Source: an uncultured Bacteroidota bacterium
GTDB lineage: Bacteria; Bacteroidota; Bacteroidia; Flavobacteriales_D; Sanyastnellaceae
NCBI GenBank assembly: GCA_903932685.1
Contig: CAIZGX010000064.1
Span: 62,001 to 126,000, forward strand
DNA: 64,000 bases
Reading direction: 5' to 3'
Positions within the stretch are counted from its first letter, which is position 1, and each line of letters starts with the position of its first letter. The notes under the pieces are model-generated. The model was not told where the DNA came from. It saw nothing but the letters and a program-made list of their open reading frames with translations, and did not search any database. The translations under genes were made by a program, and so were the position numbers. Positions 5,649-13,794 of the stretch are shown one piece after another.

Positions 5649-8330
5649 CTCTTTCACCAAACGCATTGTCTTCCCGGCCGCTCTTACCAAGTAAACCCCA
5701 GCGTTCCATTTAGCAACAGAGATTTCCATGCGGTCTGATTGGGCTTTGTCTTTGAATAATATTCTTCCAGTTAAGTCGTAAACTTCCACAGAGGTTCCTT
5801 TTTCCAAACCAACCAAATTCACGTTGTTTTTCGCTGGATTCGGATACAAGTTTATCTCTGTTTTAGTAGCCGGAGCCTCTTCCACCTGAACCCCACATGC
5901 CATGGTGTAGACAGGACTAGTCATTGCCGTTTGCATATTGTTGCCCATGTCGTGAACGTTGAATTGAACTTCTGTTCCGCAAGCATATGGACCTTTCAAT
6001 GTTTGTCCAGCTGCATTCATTACAGAAACTGGTTCGTTCAATGAAGAAACCACTCCGTAAGGACCACCTGTTCCCATTGACGAAAGATTCATTGAAACGA
6101 AGAACTGTTCATTCGCCGGGTCTTCCATTAATATCATACCCATGTTTGGAAGCTCAACATCATACACACATGAGCCATCGTCGAACTGTGCATCTCCGCC
6201 GTAGTTCAAGGCCATTGGATCTAAACATCCACCGCAGTAATACAAACAACTTCCAACATCACAAGTTGCTAAACTGTCGTAGTTACAAGCCATTGGATCT
6301 GTACATCCCACTATTTCATTCGCTCCTGACACGAATGCCTGTAAGTAACCGAAGTCGGCTAAATTACCATTTAGAACCACTTCACCTTGCGCATTGGTAA
6401 CTGTAACTGAAGAGTTATCGGGCATGAATGAATACAACACCAACTGATAACAATCTGCTGCATTCATGCAATAGCCTGTCGCGTATGGATATTCGTTAAA
6501 GGCACCTTCACCCGTATTCGGATTAAACGCGTAGAAAATAACTTGTCCGCCTGAAGTAACCGTGTTCCAGTTTTCAGCTGAACAACAAGTGCCGTTATCT
6601 ACGGTAGCATCTGCATTGTAATTCGGAGCGGTAGGATCGGTGCAACCTTGACAAGAATAATCGCATAAAGTGGCGTTTGTGCAAGTCGCATTCGGATTGT
6701 AATTACAAGCGAAGAGATCGGTGCAACCAACGACTTCATTCACTGAGAAGTATTCGTTTACATAGGGATTAACATTTCCAGTTGTTTGATAGAATACGCT
6801 TCCGTCTGGACCATAAATGGTTATTTGGAAAGGCTGAACCGTTAAGCTCCATGCGCTGAATGAAAAGCAGTCTTGCTCCATACAGAATCCCTGAAGCATA
6901 TTGTTGTATCCTCCTTGCTGAGTTAACCCGTCTGAAGAAGTAACATACCATTCCAACCAAGAAGAAGATTCAACGGTGTACCAATTGTTGAAGCAGCAAG
7001 TGCCATTGTCAACTGTTGCGTTTGAATCGTAGTTGTTTGCCGTTGGGTCTGTGCAGCCAAGGCATGAATAATCGCAGAATGCAAGTTCATTGCACGTTGC
7101 AAGTGGGTTGTAGTTGCATGCCGAAGGCTCTGTGCAACCGGGCACTACAACACCCCAAAGGAAGGTGTATGGAATTCCAGTTTCCATGGCATTTGTTGAA
7201 CCTTGTGAAACAATATAACCGGTAGAATCTGTAATTGTGATATACGTGGTCTCTCCATTTTGATTGAACGGATCGAAAGTAATCGGATAAGAATTCAAGG
7301 TGTAGCATCCGCTGCTTATGCACAGTGTGCTATCGTTCGGTGTTGTACCGTATTGGTAATATCCCAATGAACTCTGAATAGTCCATGTTGAAGGCACCGA
7401 TGTAGTAATGGTCGCCATGTCAGCGTAGCAGCACTTTGCGTTATCGGAAGTTGCATTGGGATCGTAGTTCGTTGCAAGCGGGTCTGTGCAGCCGCTGCAA
7501 GAAGCGTAATCACATGATCCGTCGTTACAAGTAGCTTCAGCATTGTAGTTACATGCATTTGGATCTACACACCCGTATACTGCGTTCAACGAAACCGTGG
7601 TATAGAGGTAGTTTGAATCTACTGCTCCAGTAATCCAAACAGAACCATCTTCAAGGGTTACAGTGAAATTCTGGTTTACAGAAGCTTCGTCCAAAGAATA
7701 AACTTGCAGCGCATAACAGCTGTTTCTCACGCAGAACTGGTTGTTCACGAGATTATCTCCGCCTGTCATATAATATTGCTCACTGTACAACCAAATTCCC
7801 GCTTGTCCTTGCTCTACGCTGAAGGTCGCCCAATGGTCTGTGCAACATGTATTGTTATCTACAGTTGCATTTGGATTGAAGTTGAATGCGTCTGGGTTGG
7901 TGCAACCTAGGCAAGAGTAGTCGCAAGAATTATAATCGATACAATTGGCATTCGCATTGAAATTGCACGCGTTTGGATCTGTACAACCGTCTGTCACGTT
8001 GTTTGAGATATATCCAATGAAATAGTATTGACTGCCTAAATTTTCAATGTTTAGTTGATTTCCCTGATTATCTTGAATGAAAAATTCAACGGGTTGAGGA
8101 ATACCCGCACCCTCTGATGCAATAACAATCTTAAAACATCCGTCTGGAATACAAAAGGCATTCCAACCTGGTCCAGCCCCTCCTGCTACTTCATAATTGA
8201 GGTTATTTTGCACCGAAAAATAACCTGGTTGCAAAAGCCCAATGGTATAGCAATTCTGATTTTGTGCAGAAACAGAAAAGGTCAAAGCACTAAGAAGAAG
8301 GAAGTATATTAGTTTTTTCATTGTTTGCAA
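5646..8330 (-). CDS. T9SS-secreted protein with ten Cys-rich GCTDP/NYN repeats
   Basis: An 894-aa extracellular protein. It has an N-terminal signal peptide (MKKLIYFLLLSALTFSVSAQ; Met4 is the likelier start) and a C-terminal type A T9SS sorting domain (INLYPNPAKNNVNL, VEVYDLTGRILF, GVYLVRA). Between them are ten copies of a Cys motif alternating between two forms, GCTDPxACNYNPxATC (often followed by CDYSCLGC) and GCTDPxAxNYDxxATVDNGTCC. Larger beta-rich segments of about 90 residues separate most pairs. No catalytic motif is recognised; an adhesive or structural surface role is inferred. The same motif appears once in the 31038 gene. The stop codon is embedded in hairpin array C. Confidence 0.9.
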   Translation of the reverse strand: MQTMKKLIYFLLLSALTFSVSAQNQNCYTIGLLQPGYFSVQNNLNYEVAGGAGPGWNAFCIPDGCFKIVIASEGAGIPQPVEFFIQDNQGNQLNIENLGSQYYFIGYISNNVTDGCTDPNACNFNANANCIDYNSCDYSCLGCTNPDAFNFNPNATVDNNTCCTDHWATFSVEQGQAGIWLYSEQYYMTGGDNLVNNQFCVRNSCYALQVYSLDEASVNQNFTVTLEDGSVWITGAVDSNYLYTTVSLNAVYGCVDPNACNYNAEATCNDGSCDYASCSGCTDPLATNYDPNATSDNAKCCYADMATITTSVPSTWTIQSSLGYYQYGTTPNDSTLCISSGCYTLNSYPITFDPFNQNGETTYITITDSTGYIVSQGSTNAMETGIPYTFLWGVVVPGCTEPSACNYNPLATCNELAFCDYSCLGCTDPTANNYDSNATVDNGTCCFNNWYTVESSSWLEWYVTSSDGLTQQGGYNNMLQGFCMEQDCFSFSAWSLTVQPFQITIYGPDGSVFYQTTGNVNPYVNEYFSVNEVVGCTDLFACNYNPNATCTNATLCDYSCQGCTDPTAPNYNADATVDNGTCCSAENWNTVTSGGQVIFYAFNPNTGEGAFNEYPYATGYCMNAADCYQLVLYSFMPDNSSVTVTNAQGEVVLNGNLADFGYLQAFVSGANEIVGCTDPMACNYDSLATCDVGSCLYYCGGCLDPMALNYGGDAQFDDGSCVYDVELPNMGMILMEDPANEQFFVSMNLSSMGTGGPYGVVSSLNEPVSVMNAAGQTLKGPYACGTEVQFNVHDMGNNMQTAMTSPVYTMACGVQVEEAPATKTEINLYPNPAKNNVNLVGLEKGTSVEVYDLTGRILFKDKAQSDRMEISVAKWNAGVYLVRAAGKTMRLVKE

Positions 8331-8459
8331 TTGGATGTCACAAGGTAAGACAACAAAAGGTAGAACAAAGTTCGCTGGGAGGCAAAATTTCTTTGAATAT
8401 TACGCGTCAACGCGCTAGAATAACTCGAACTCTTAATCATTGTTGGCATGAGCTCACAC

Positions 8460-8918
8460 TCATGCCTGTGCGTTTGTGTCGCCCCGAGGGGCTAATGAAT
8501 GATCATTTAGAAGTTTGTTTTCCTCTTCGAGATAAGAGTAGTAGGTGTGATGATTCTTTTGGTTTTTAATGTATTGAATGACACGTTTTCGGTCTTTGTA
8601 GTAAACGGAAAACACGGCATATCCGGGTTGCCAGGTGAAATCGGCTAGGGATTCGTGTTGCGATTTCATCCATCGCGAAGAGTTTGATTTGGCGGCTTCA
8701 GCGAGTTTCGCGGTTGTTAATGTGCGCGGTAATTCGCAAAGAATGTGCACGTGGTCGTAGTATCCGCCAATGGCGTAGACTTCCGATCCCTTGTTGTTAA
8801 AAACGCCAATGAGGTAGGCGTGCAAACCTTGTTCAACCTGAAGAAAAATTTTCGGTTCGCGGTATTTGGTTACGAATACGAAATGTAGAACGAGACGGCT
8901 AAGAGAAGATGGGTTCAT
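8460..8918 (-). CDS. IS200-like Y1 (HUH) transposase, REP-associated type
   Basis: A 152-aa single-strand DNA transposase. The HUH metal-binding motif is DHVHIL (His56, His58) and the single catalytic Tyr is in VIQYIKNQKNHH (Tyr116). The N-terminus LHFVFVTKYR and the central GGYYDHVHIL are diagnostic of PF01797. The length matches the family (about 150 aa), so it appears intact. No TnpB/IscB partner is present. The gene's last codons run through a GCCCC/GGGGC palindrome and its TGA stop lies in the left-end hairpin. The 83-bp hairpin repeat at its 5' side recurs at 12828 and in part at 13066, which suggests a REP-associated (RAYT-like) relationship. Confidence 0.9.
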   Translation of the reverse strand: MNPSSLSRLVLHFVFVTKYREPKIFLQVEQGLHAYLIGVFNNKGSEVYAIGGYYDHVHILCELPRTLTTAKLAEAAKSNSSRWMKSQHESLADFTWQPGYAVFSVYYKDRKRVIQYIKNQKNHHTYYSYLEEENKLLNDHSLAPRGDTNAQA

Positions 8919-8980
8919 TGCGCAAAAATGAAAGGCAATCTCTATTCGTTAAAGGAATGTTTATGGGAAGCTCATCCGCG

Positions 8981-9063
8981 AGCCCCTTGGGGCGACATTA
9001 CCCGCGTAGCAGGGCTGTTAGGCCCTGCGAAAGAGAGCGGTTTTCGCATAAATGCGCATAAGG
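8981..9063. repeat. 83-bp multi-hairpin repeat, copy 1 (inside the IS200-like element)
   Basis: Contains nested inverted repeats: GCCCCTTGGGGC, GCAGGGC/GCCCTGC around TGTTAG, and GCGAAA/TTTCGC around a GAGAGCGG-containing loop. It is identical by eye over 83 bp to the segment at 12828-12910 and partly to 13066-13093. It lies upstream of the transposase start, within the element. Confidence 0.88.
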
Positions 9064-9220
9064 TTGAACCGTTGTTAACTCGCGAGGAGCGTTCGTTTGC
9101 TTGATCACTTTTTGCATTGGCGTCATCACGCAAAAACAATTCTGACTCTTAATCACCATTTGCATGGTCTAACACCCATGCCTAGCCGTTTATGTCGCGC
9201 CGTCAATAGAAGTGACTGTT

Positions 9221-11863
9221 TTATCTAACAAGCGTAATGTGCCCTTCAACTTTTTTCAGGGTATTATCTATTCCCAAAAATTGAATTTTCCATATGTAAG
9301 CGCCATCAGGCGAAATGTATTCGCCATTCCTGTAATTCCCATTCCAGCGAATATTAATATCGGTTGAATGAAAAATCTCTACTCCCCACCGATTAAAAAT
9401 CTTAAAATCAAATTCACTCAACAAATCACTATTCTCGAAAATTGGAAAAAACTCCTCGTTAAGTCCATCTCCATTTGGTGAAAACGCGTTAGGAACATTC
9501 ATTTGATATGTTTTACTGACGATAACGTTATGACAGATAGAATCTCGACATCCAAATTGACTTTCCACCTCCAAGCAAATCTCATAAGTCGCTGGTTGAA
9601 AATATTCCAACGTAATTTCAGTATTCTCCGAATTACTAAAGAAATCATTATTACTGAACCACTCAAAATTTGTTCCTCTAACAGATTTATTAATTAATTG
9701 AACGAGAGGAGCGTCCTCAGGAATAATATTTGGACTGGTCGTAAACTCTGCTATTGGATTTGCCCACCCTACCGCATTAATTTGATTAGAAGCAAGACAT
9801 TGCTGCAAGGAATCACCTACCAAAAGATTAAGAGTAATAATATTATGCCCAGGTCCTGCCGATGCATAATAACCATTTTCAAGATTACCTAAACTTGAAT
9901 TACTTACCACCCAATTTTCATCCAACAAATTTCCCCAAAAATCTGAAGAAGTATAATTCACTTCTTCCGAAAACGGCAAGCAATGCGCAAAATCTCCAGG
10001 TGAAATTAGGATTTCTGGCACTGGGTATACCAAAACTTCAAATGAGGTGTCTCGCTCACATCCAAAATCACTTACCATATTCAATTCTAGCGTGTAATTT
10101 CCTGAATTGGCACTCATCTGCGAAAAAGGATCTTGGGTGCTTATTTGGCCTTGAAAATTCCAAAAATTAGTACAGCCCTCCAATGGAAAAATCAAGGGGT
10201 CATTTTGTATAAAAAGCAAATCGTCTTCACATATATAGAAATCCCCAACTACATCAAATTCGGGTATTCCGTGAACAAAAATAGTAGAGTCAAAAGTATC
10301 CGAACAAACCATGTCAGTGTATGCATTGGACACCGTCAAACTCAAATCATAAATACCCGATTGCACAACAGTTGTCTGCAATTCAAATAAATTCGAGTTA
10401 ATCGAAAGCTCCGGAATGTTCCATTCAAATTGGGAACTTACATTGTAATTCGAACTAAGGTTTGTTAGAGATAGAATTTCCCCTTCACAAATAGCGTTTG
10501 CAACGACCGAAGCTATTGGACTAGGTCTAATAATAACATCATGTATTGCAGAATCTAAACAGCCATTCAATGCCTCAACATTAAGTTGAACCGGAAAAGT
10601 GCCGTGTGTATTAAAAGTGAATTGAACGGCAGTTCCTGGCAAACTATTATTTTGTATATCCCAAAATGTGTTGACAATATCGTTTGTTGAAATTTGACTT
10701 GTCGACAGAAAATCGATGGTTTCCCCTTGACATATATTGCTTGGAATAAATTCGGCGACAGGACTCTCTAAAATTTCTATTTCATATTGAACGGAATCAA
10801 CACATCCCGCATCAGATTGAACCCATAATTCAATTGGATAAATCCCAGGCGCGTTAAAGTCATGATTGAAAATTAACGCGTTGGATTGATAACCATCTCC
10901 TGAGCTCCAGTGCAAAGAATCCAATACTGAATTTTGAAACACACTGGAATTCTCTATAATTGTTTGACCCGTGCAATTTGACTGTACAACATAATTAGCA
11001 TCTAATGTGGTTGGTTCCAAAGTCGCGCTCAGCATTGCCTGACAACCTGTTACCGATGTTACCAAACATGTATACAAATCACCTTCTACAGAATTGACCA
11101 CGGTGATATTCGCGGTTGTTTCTCCGGTGCTCCATAAGTAGCTTGCGAATCCTTCTGGAGCAGACAGGTAAGCCACTAGATTCTCGGAATTCAGACAAAA
11201 CCGCGCATCAATTTCAAGCGGTGCACAGGATGCTTCAACATAAGCATAGGCAAAATGACCACCAACGGCACAGTCTCCGGTAGCTAAATCTAATGTCACA
11301 ATTTGTCCCATATAGGCAGATGCATCTACGCCAACAGTTGTCCAATTCTTATATACCAACTCTCCACAGTTTTGAAATCCATCTATTTGAGAAGATGCAA
11401 CAACTTGATAAAAGGTACACGGAATCGGCTGCCCATCAGACGTTCTCAACTGAGCTTCGAATCTCGGCTGTTCTGCGGGATCGTGACCGGGATCTTCAAG
11501 GACTACAGCGTATCTATAAATTATCAAATTGGAAGTAGGAGTAATTGAAAAGTCGAATGTTATTCTTTCGGCTTCAGCGCCAATATCTGAATTTCCCAAT
11601 TGTATTGAATAATTTCCTCCTGGATAAACTGTTGGAATTTGCTCACATCCAATTAACACGGGGTCAAAACCGGGGGTCGTTATCGTATGCCTTCCAGTAA
11701 CAATTCCCGGAATTGGTGTGTTTATTCCACAGCAATTACCTGTAAATCCCATCCAATTGACTGTAGACCCAAGTTCAAGATCTGCATTTACGCACTGCGC
11801 ATGTATGTTCTGAGAAACAAAACCAACACAGAATAGGAAAAATAAATAAAAACATTTCCCCAT
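9221..11863 (-). CDS. PKD-domain secreted protein with type B T9SS (gliding-motility-type) C-terminal domain
   Basis: An 880-aa protein with a signal peptide (about residues 1-22, ending NIHAQ). A long beta-sandwich region follows, with several PKD-like repeats (for example GIYPIELWVQSDAGC and GTFPVQLNVEALNGC). The C-terminus is the conserved CHU_C/GldJ-type sorting domain (NVPNAFSPNGDGLNEEF, IFNRWGVEIFHS, SPDGAYIWKIQF), which targets proteins for T9SS export and is typical of gliding-motility-associated adhesins. The first about 200 residues resemble a carbohydrate-binding-like domain but I do not recognise the family. It is A+T-rich relative to its neighbours, perhaps because it is accessory. 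Confidence 0.9.
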   Translation of the reverse strand: MGKCFYLFFLFCVGFVSQNIHAQCVNADLELGSTVNWMGFTGNCCGINTPIPGIVTGRHTITTPGFDPVLIGCEQIPTVYPGGNYSIQLGNSDIGAEAERITFDFSITPTSNLIIYRYAVVLEDPGHDPAEQPRFEAQLRTSDGQPIPCTFYQVVASSQIDGFQNCGELVYKNWTTVGVDASAYMGQIVTLDLATGDCAVGGHFAYAYVEASCAPLEIDARFCLNSENLVAYLSAPEGFASYLWSTGETTANITVVNSVEGDLYTCLVTSVTGCQAMLSATLEPTTLDANYVVQSNCTGQTIIENSSVFQNSVLDSLHWSSGDGYQSNALIFNHDFNAPGIYPIELWVQSDAGCVDSVQYEIEILESPVAEFIPSNICQGETIDFLSTSQISTNDIVNTFWDIQNNSLPGTAVQFTFNTHGTFPVQLNVEALNGCLDSAIHDVIIRPSPIASVVANAICEGEILSLTNLSSNYNVSSQFEWNIPELSINSNLFELQTTVVQSGIYDLSLTVSNAYTDMVCSDTFDSTIFVHGIPEFDVVGDFYICEDDLLFIQNDPLIFPLEGCTNFWNFQGQISTQDPFSQMSANSGNYTLELNMVSDFGCERDTSFEVLVYPVPEILISPGDFAHCLPFSEEVNYTSSDFWGNLLDENWVVSNSSLGNLENGYYASAGPGHNIITLNLLVGDSLQQCLASNQINAVGWANPIAEFTTSPNIIPEDAPLVQLINKSVRGTNFEWFSNNDFFSNSENTEITLEYFQPATYEICLEVESQFGCRDSICHNVIVSKTYQMNVPNAFSPNGDGLNEEFFPIFENSDLLSEFDFKIFNRWGVEIFHSTDINIRWNGNYRNGEYISPDGAYIWKIQFLGIDNTLKKVEGHITLVR

Positions 11864-11967
11864 GGTTACAATTTATATTTCGCAAATTAAGTCAGCTTAA
11901 ACTTTAAGAAAGTTCATTTGACGACAAGGTTTTCTTGATTTTTTCTTTTCTAAAAAGGGGGGGGGTG

Positions 11968-12051
11968 GCTTCGCGAGGGCAACTAACGTTGCGAGGGTGA
12001 ATACTTCACGAGGGTCTGCGACGAGGGTGCTATCGCACGAGGGCCGATGGC
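11968..12051. repeat. Hairpin-linker array D (GAGG linkers) at the MNT antitoxin 3' end
   Basis: After a run of nine G's, the plus strand reads GCTTCGC, GCAACTAACGTTGC, GTGAATACTTCAC, GTCTGCGAC, GTGCTATCGCAC, GCCGATGGC, each separated by GAGG. The antitoxin stop codon (12030-12032) lies inside the hairpin GTGCTATCGCAC. Unlike the GAAT arrays, the GAGG strand here is opposite to the gene strand. Confidence 0.85.
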
Positions 12052-12350
12052 GATAGTTCTATCTGAACGGAAAAATCCTCGATGTGCTTCAGAAGATTTT
12101 CATTCTTTATGGTTCGGAAATTCACCAAATCCACCAATTGAGGAATATTTAAATCTTCCAATTCACCTGCAATAAAATTAAGATCGGAAAACGTTAGCTC
12201 CTCACCAAATAAACAAATGTCAATATCTGAACCCTCTCGGTAAGTGCCCATAGCGCGAGACCCGAAAATCTTTGCGGCTTGAACGCGCTCATTCGAATAG
12301 ACAACATTCGCTATTGCTCGAAGTGATTTCTGACTTAATCCCGTTTCCAT
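12030..12350 (-). CDS. MNT-domain nucleotidyltransferase, antitoxin of an MNT/HEPN module
   Basis: A 106-aa minimal nucleotidyltransferase. The fold motif is FGSRAMGTYREGSDIDI, with metal-binding Asp42 and Asp44 and a probable third carboxylate at Asp74 (LVDLV). In studied MntA-type systems such enzymes neutralise the HEPN toxin by adding AMP to it. It starts 4 nt after the stop of the HEPN gene on the same strand, so the pair is an operon. The last residues (LSPSALVR) are encoded by the hairpin array, so the C-terminus may have been altered by array insertion. A degraded homologue lies at 5394-5475. Confidence 0.87.
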   Translation of the reverse strand: METGLSQKSLRAIANVVYSNERVQAAKIFGSRAMGTYREGSDIDICLFGEELTFSDLNFIAGELEDLNIPQLVDLVNFRTIKNENLLKHIEDFSVQIELSPSALVR

Positions 12351-12354
12351 TCCA

Positions 12355-12765
12355 CTAAATTAATTCATTCATGCGACCTTCCAATTGCTCGAATAAAACA
12401 GGATATTGACTGACTACTTTTTCAAAGACTTCTTCCAAGATTGATTCATCATACAAATGAGACGTTTGATTTCGAGTTGAAATTGTTTCTAACCACAACT
12501 CCCCATTTAAGATTAATTGATTCTGATAAGCCAAACGAAAAGCATCACGAGATCCTACAATTTCTTTAATTCCCTGATGCTTAAGATAATCTTGCAACAC
12601 CTTCCACGACATCTCTTGCGTAAACTCGAAGGCTTGAATTAGCCCTTGCTTCTCCAGCGATGAAAGTTCTCTCGATTTCGATAATTCCAATCCAGATAAA
12701 AATTGCTTCCGTGCATTTTTAAAATTCTCGAAACGCTGCTTCCAACGAATTTCATTTGTATTCAT
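12355..12765 (-). CDS. HEPN-family toxin, HI0074-type nucleotidyltransferase substrate-binding protein
   Basis: A 136-aa all-helical protein of the HI0074/NTase_sub_bind family (PF08780). It shows the HEPN RNase motif as RNQTSHLY (Arg98, Asn99, His103, Tyr105) near its C-terminus, and the family motifs RWKQRFENF near the start and GSRDAFRLAY in the middle. It is paired with the MNT gene 4 nt downstream. The family is thought to be an RNase toxin controlled by its nucleotidyltransferase partner; activity here is inferred. The track start at 12783 adds MNEFRI; the ATG at 12763-12765 better matches homologues. Confidence 0.85.
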   Translation of the reverse strand: MNTNEIRWKQRFENFKNARKQFLSGLELSKSRELSSLEKQGLIQAFEFTQEMSWKVLQDYLKHQGIKEIVGSRDAFRLAYQNQLILNGELWLETISTRNQTSHLYDESILEEVFEKVVSQYPVLFEQLEGRMNELI

Positions 12766-12827
12766 GATACGAAATTCATTCAATTCACTTCCAAAAGCAA
12801 ATTTCTCCTATGCGCTAACCAACGCGG

Positions 12828-12910
12828 AGCCCCTTGGGGCGACATTACCCGCGTAGCAGGGCTGTTAGGCCCTGCGAAAGAGAGCGGTTTTCGCATAAAT
12901 GCGCATAAGG
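12828..12910. repeat. 83-bp multi-hairpin repeat, copy 2 (no transposase)
   Basis: Identical by eye over 83 bp to 8981-9063 in the IS200-like element, but free-standing upstream of the HEPN gene. It runs directly into a hairpin-linker array. It looks like a non-autonomous repeat mobilised by the transposase. Confidence 0.88.
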
Positions 12911-12917
12911 CAAGGGC

Positions 12918-13063
12918 GAATGCTTCGCGAAGGCAACATCGTTGCGAAGGTGCAAGCACGAGGGTCTTCGACGAGGGCAACTGGCGTTGCTTATCAATCA
13001 ACGTTCGCAGAACCCTCGCAAAGAATTTGCCTTCGTCTGAAAGACCCTCGCAACAGCAGTTGC
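12918..13063. repeat. Hairpin-linker array E, two opposed half-arrays
   Basis: The first half (12918-12990) reads in the GAAT/GAAG/GAGG direction with hairpins GCTTCGC, GCAACATCGTTGC, GTGCAAGCAC, GTCTTCGAC, GCAACTGGCGTTGC. After a 12-bp spacer (TTATCAATCAAC), the second half (13003-13063) reads in the opposite direction with CCTC/CTTC linkers and hairpins GTTCGCAGAAC, GCAAAGAATTTGC, GTCTGAAAGAC, GCAACAGCAGTTGC. The second half, together with a partial 83-bp repeat, ends at the stop of the outer-membrane protein gene. Confidence 0.85.
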
Positions 13064-13065
13064 TC

Positions 13066-13093
13066 TTAGGCCCTGCGAAAGGGAGCGGTTTTC
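13066..13093. repeat. Partial copy of the 83-bp repeat
   Basis: TTAGGCCCTGCGAAAG and GAGCGGTTTTC are shared with the 83-bp repeat, with one substitution (AGAG to GGAG). It abuts the stop codon of the next gene (13095-13097, minus strand). Confidence 0.7.
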
Positions 13094-13094
13094 C

Positions 13095-13652
13095 CTACTT
13101 GAAATAATAATGCATTCCGGCACCGTATGTAATTTCATACCCAGATGTACCTGGCTCCAAAACTGACCCCATAGAGCCAAAGGCACCCCTGATGTATATG
13201 CCACAATTCTTTCCTAAAAACTTTGGAAAAACTTCTACGCCACTTCCTAAACTCCAACCCGTCCAATTATAATCTTCTACTGGACCAAAAACTGACTTAT
13301 CAAAACTGACTAATCCCTTGTTAAATGCTACGAAACAATATGGATACCAAAAGCCGAGCAGTCCGTCTGTGCTAAACATGGCATAATCTAATTCAGCAAT
13401 TAAATCGGTTGATTTCACCGTCGGATAATTTCTATTTCCATACATCACCTGAACTTTAATATTTTCGGTAATTCCTATGCGAGCTCCAAATCCCGCATTG
13501 CGACTTCCATAATTCAGTCCAACACCAATGGTATGATTACCAACATCTCTCTTAATAGGTTGATTTGAAAGATTAGATGTATTCCCGCTTTGTGCAAAAA
13601 GCGCATTCGAGAAAACGAAAAGTATGGATAAAACAAAGAGGACTTTTTTCAT
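13095..13652 (-). CDS. Predicted outer-membrane beta-barrel protein
   Basis: A 185-aa protein with a clear signal peptide (MKKVLFVLSILFVFSNALFAQ). Alternating, Gly- and aromatic-rich strands follow (HTIGVGLNYGSRNAGFGARI, then VQVMYGNRNYP), ending in an aromatic residue pattern, YGAGMHYYFK, typical of outer-membrane barrels. No specific family is recognised. Length suggests an eight-stranded barrel. The stop is joined directly to a partial 83-bp repeat. The function is unknown. Confidence 0.75.
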   Translation of the reverse strand: MKKVLFVLSILFVFSNALFAQSGNTSNLSNQPIKRDVGNHTIGVGLNYGSRNAGFGARIGITENIKVQVMYGNRNYPTVKSTDLIAELDYAMFSTDGLLGFWYPYCFVAFNKGLVSFDKSVFGPVEDYNWTGWSLGSGVEVFPKFLGKNCGIYIRGAFGSMGSVLEPGTSGYEITYGAGMHYYFK

Positions 13653-13761
13653 AGTTTGAGTTGTTTAATAATCAAATATAATCATTCAATTCAAGAATTA
13701 AATTAATTTGTCTGACGTAAATCCCATTCATTCTCATCCAACCCCAACTATCATCCGCAAC

Positions 13762-13794
13762 ATTCGCCCTTCGGGCATTCTACTGCGTAAGCAG
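13762..13794 (-). repeat. Short hairpin-linker array F overlapping the scoB stop
   Basis: The plus strand reads ATTC, GCCCTTCGGGC, ATTC, then CTGCGTAAGCAG. The TAG stop of scoB (13780-13782) overlaps the ATTC linker by one base (TAGAAT on the gene strand). The hairpin CTGC/GCAG lies within the last codons of scoB. Confidence 0.7.

Larger units (their letters stand above)
8431..9197. mobile_element. IS200/IS605-like element bounded by direct-repeat hairpin ends
   Basis: The transposase gene is flanked by two similar segments of about 50 bp in the same orientation (8431-8480 and 9147-9197). Both begin TCTTAATCA, contain a hairpin, and end in CGTTT(G/A)TGTCG. The left hairpin is GGCATGAG/CTCATGCC with a CTCACA loop (8445-8466). 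The right is GCATGG/CCATGC with a TCTAACAC loop (9162-9181). Same-strand subterminal hairpins, rather than terminal inverted repeats, are how IS200/IS605 ends are built. The exact cleavage points cannot be set from one copy. Confidence 0.72.

Noticed and set aside
5424-5709. Two opposite 70-aa ORFs in the intergenic repeat block
   Set aside because: They translate the relic and arrays; no homology or start signal.
12703-13107. 134-aa plus-strand ORF through the repeats
   Set aside because: Its sequence is mainly the 83-bp repeat and hairpin array translated; it overlaps the HEPN gene on the other strand.
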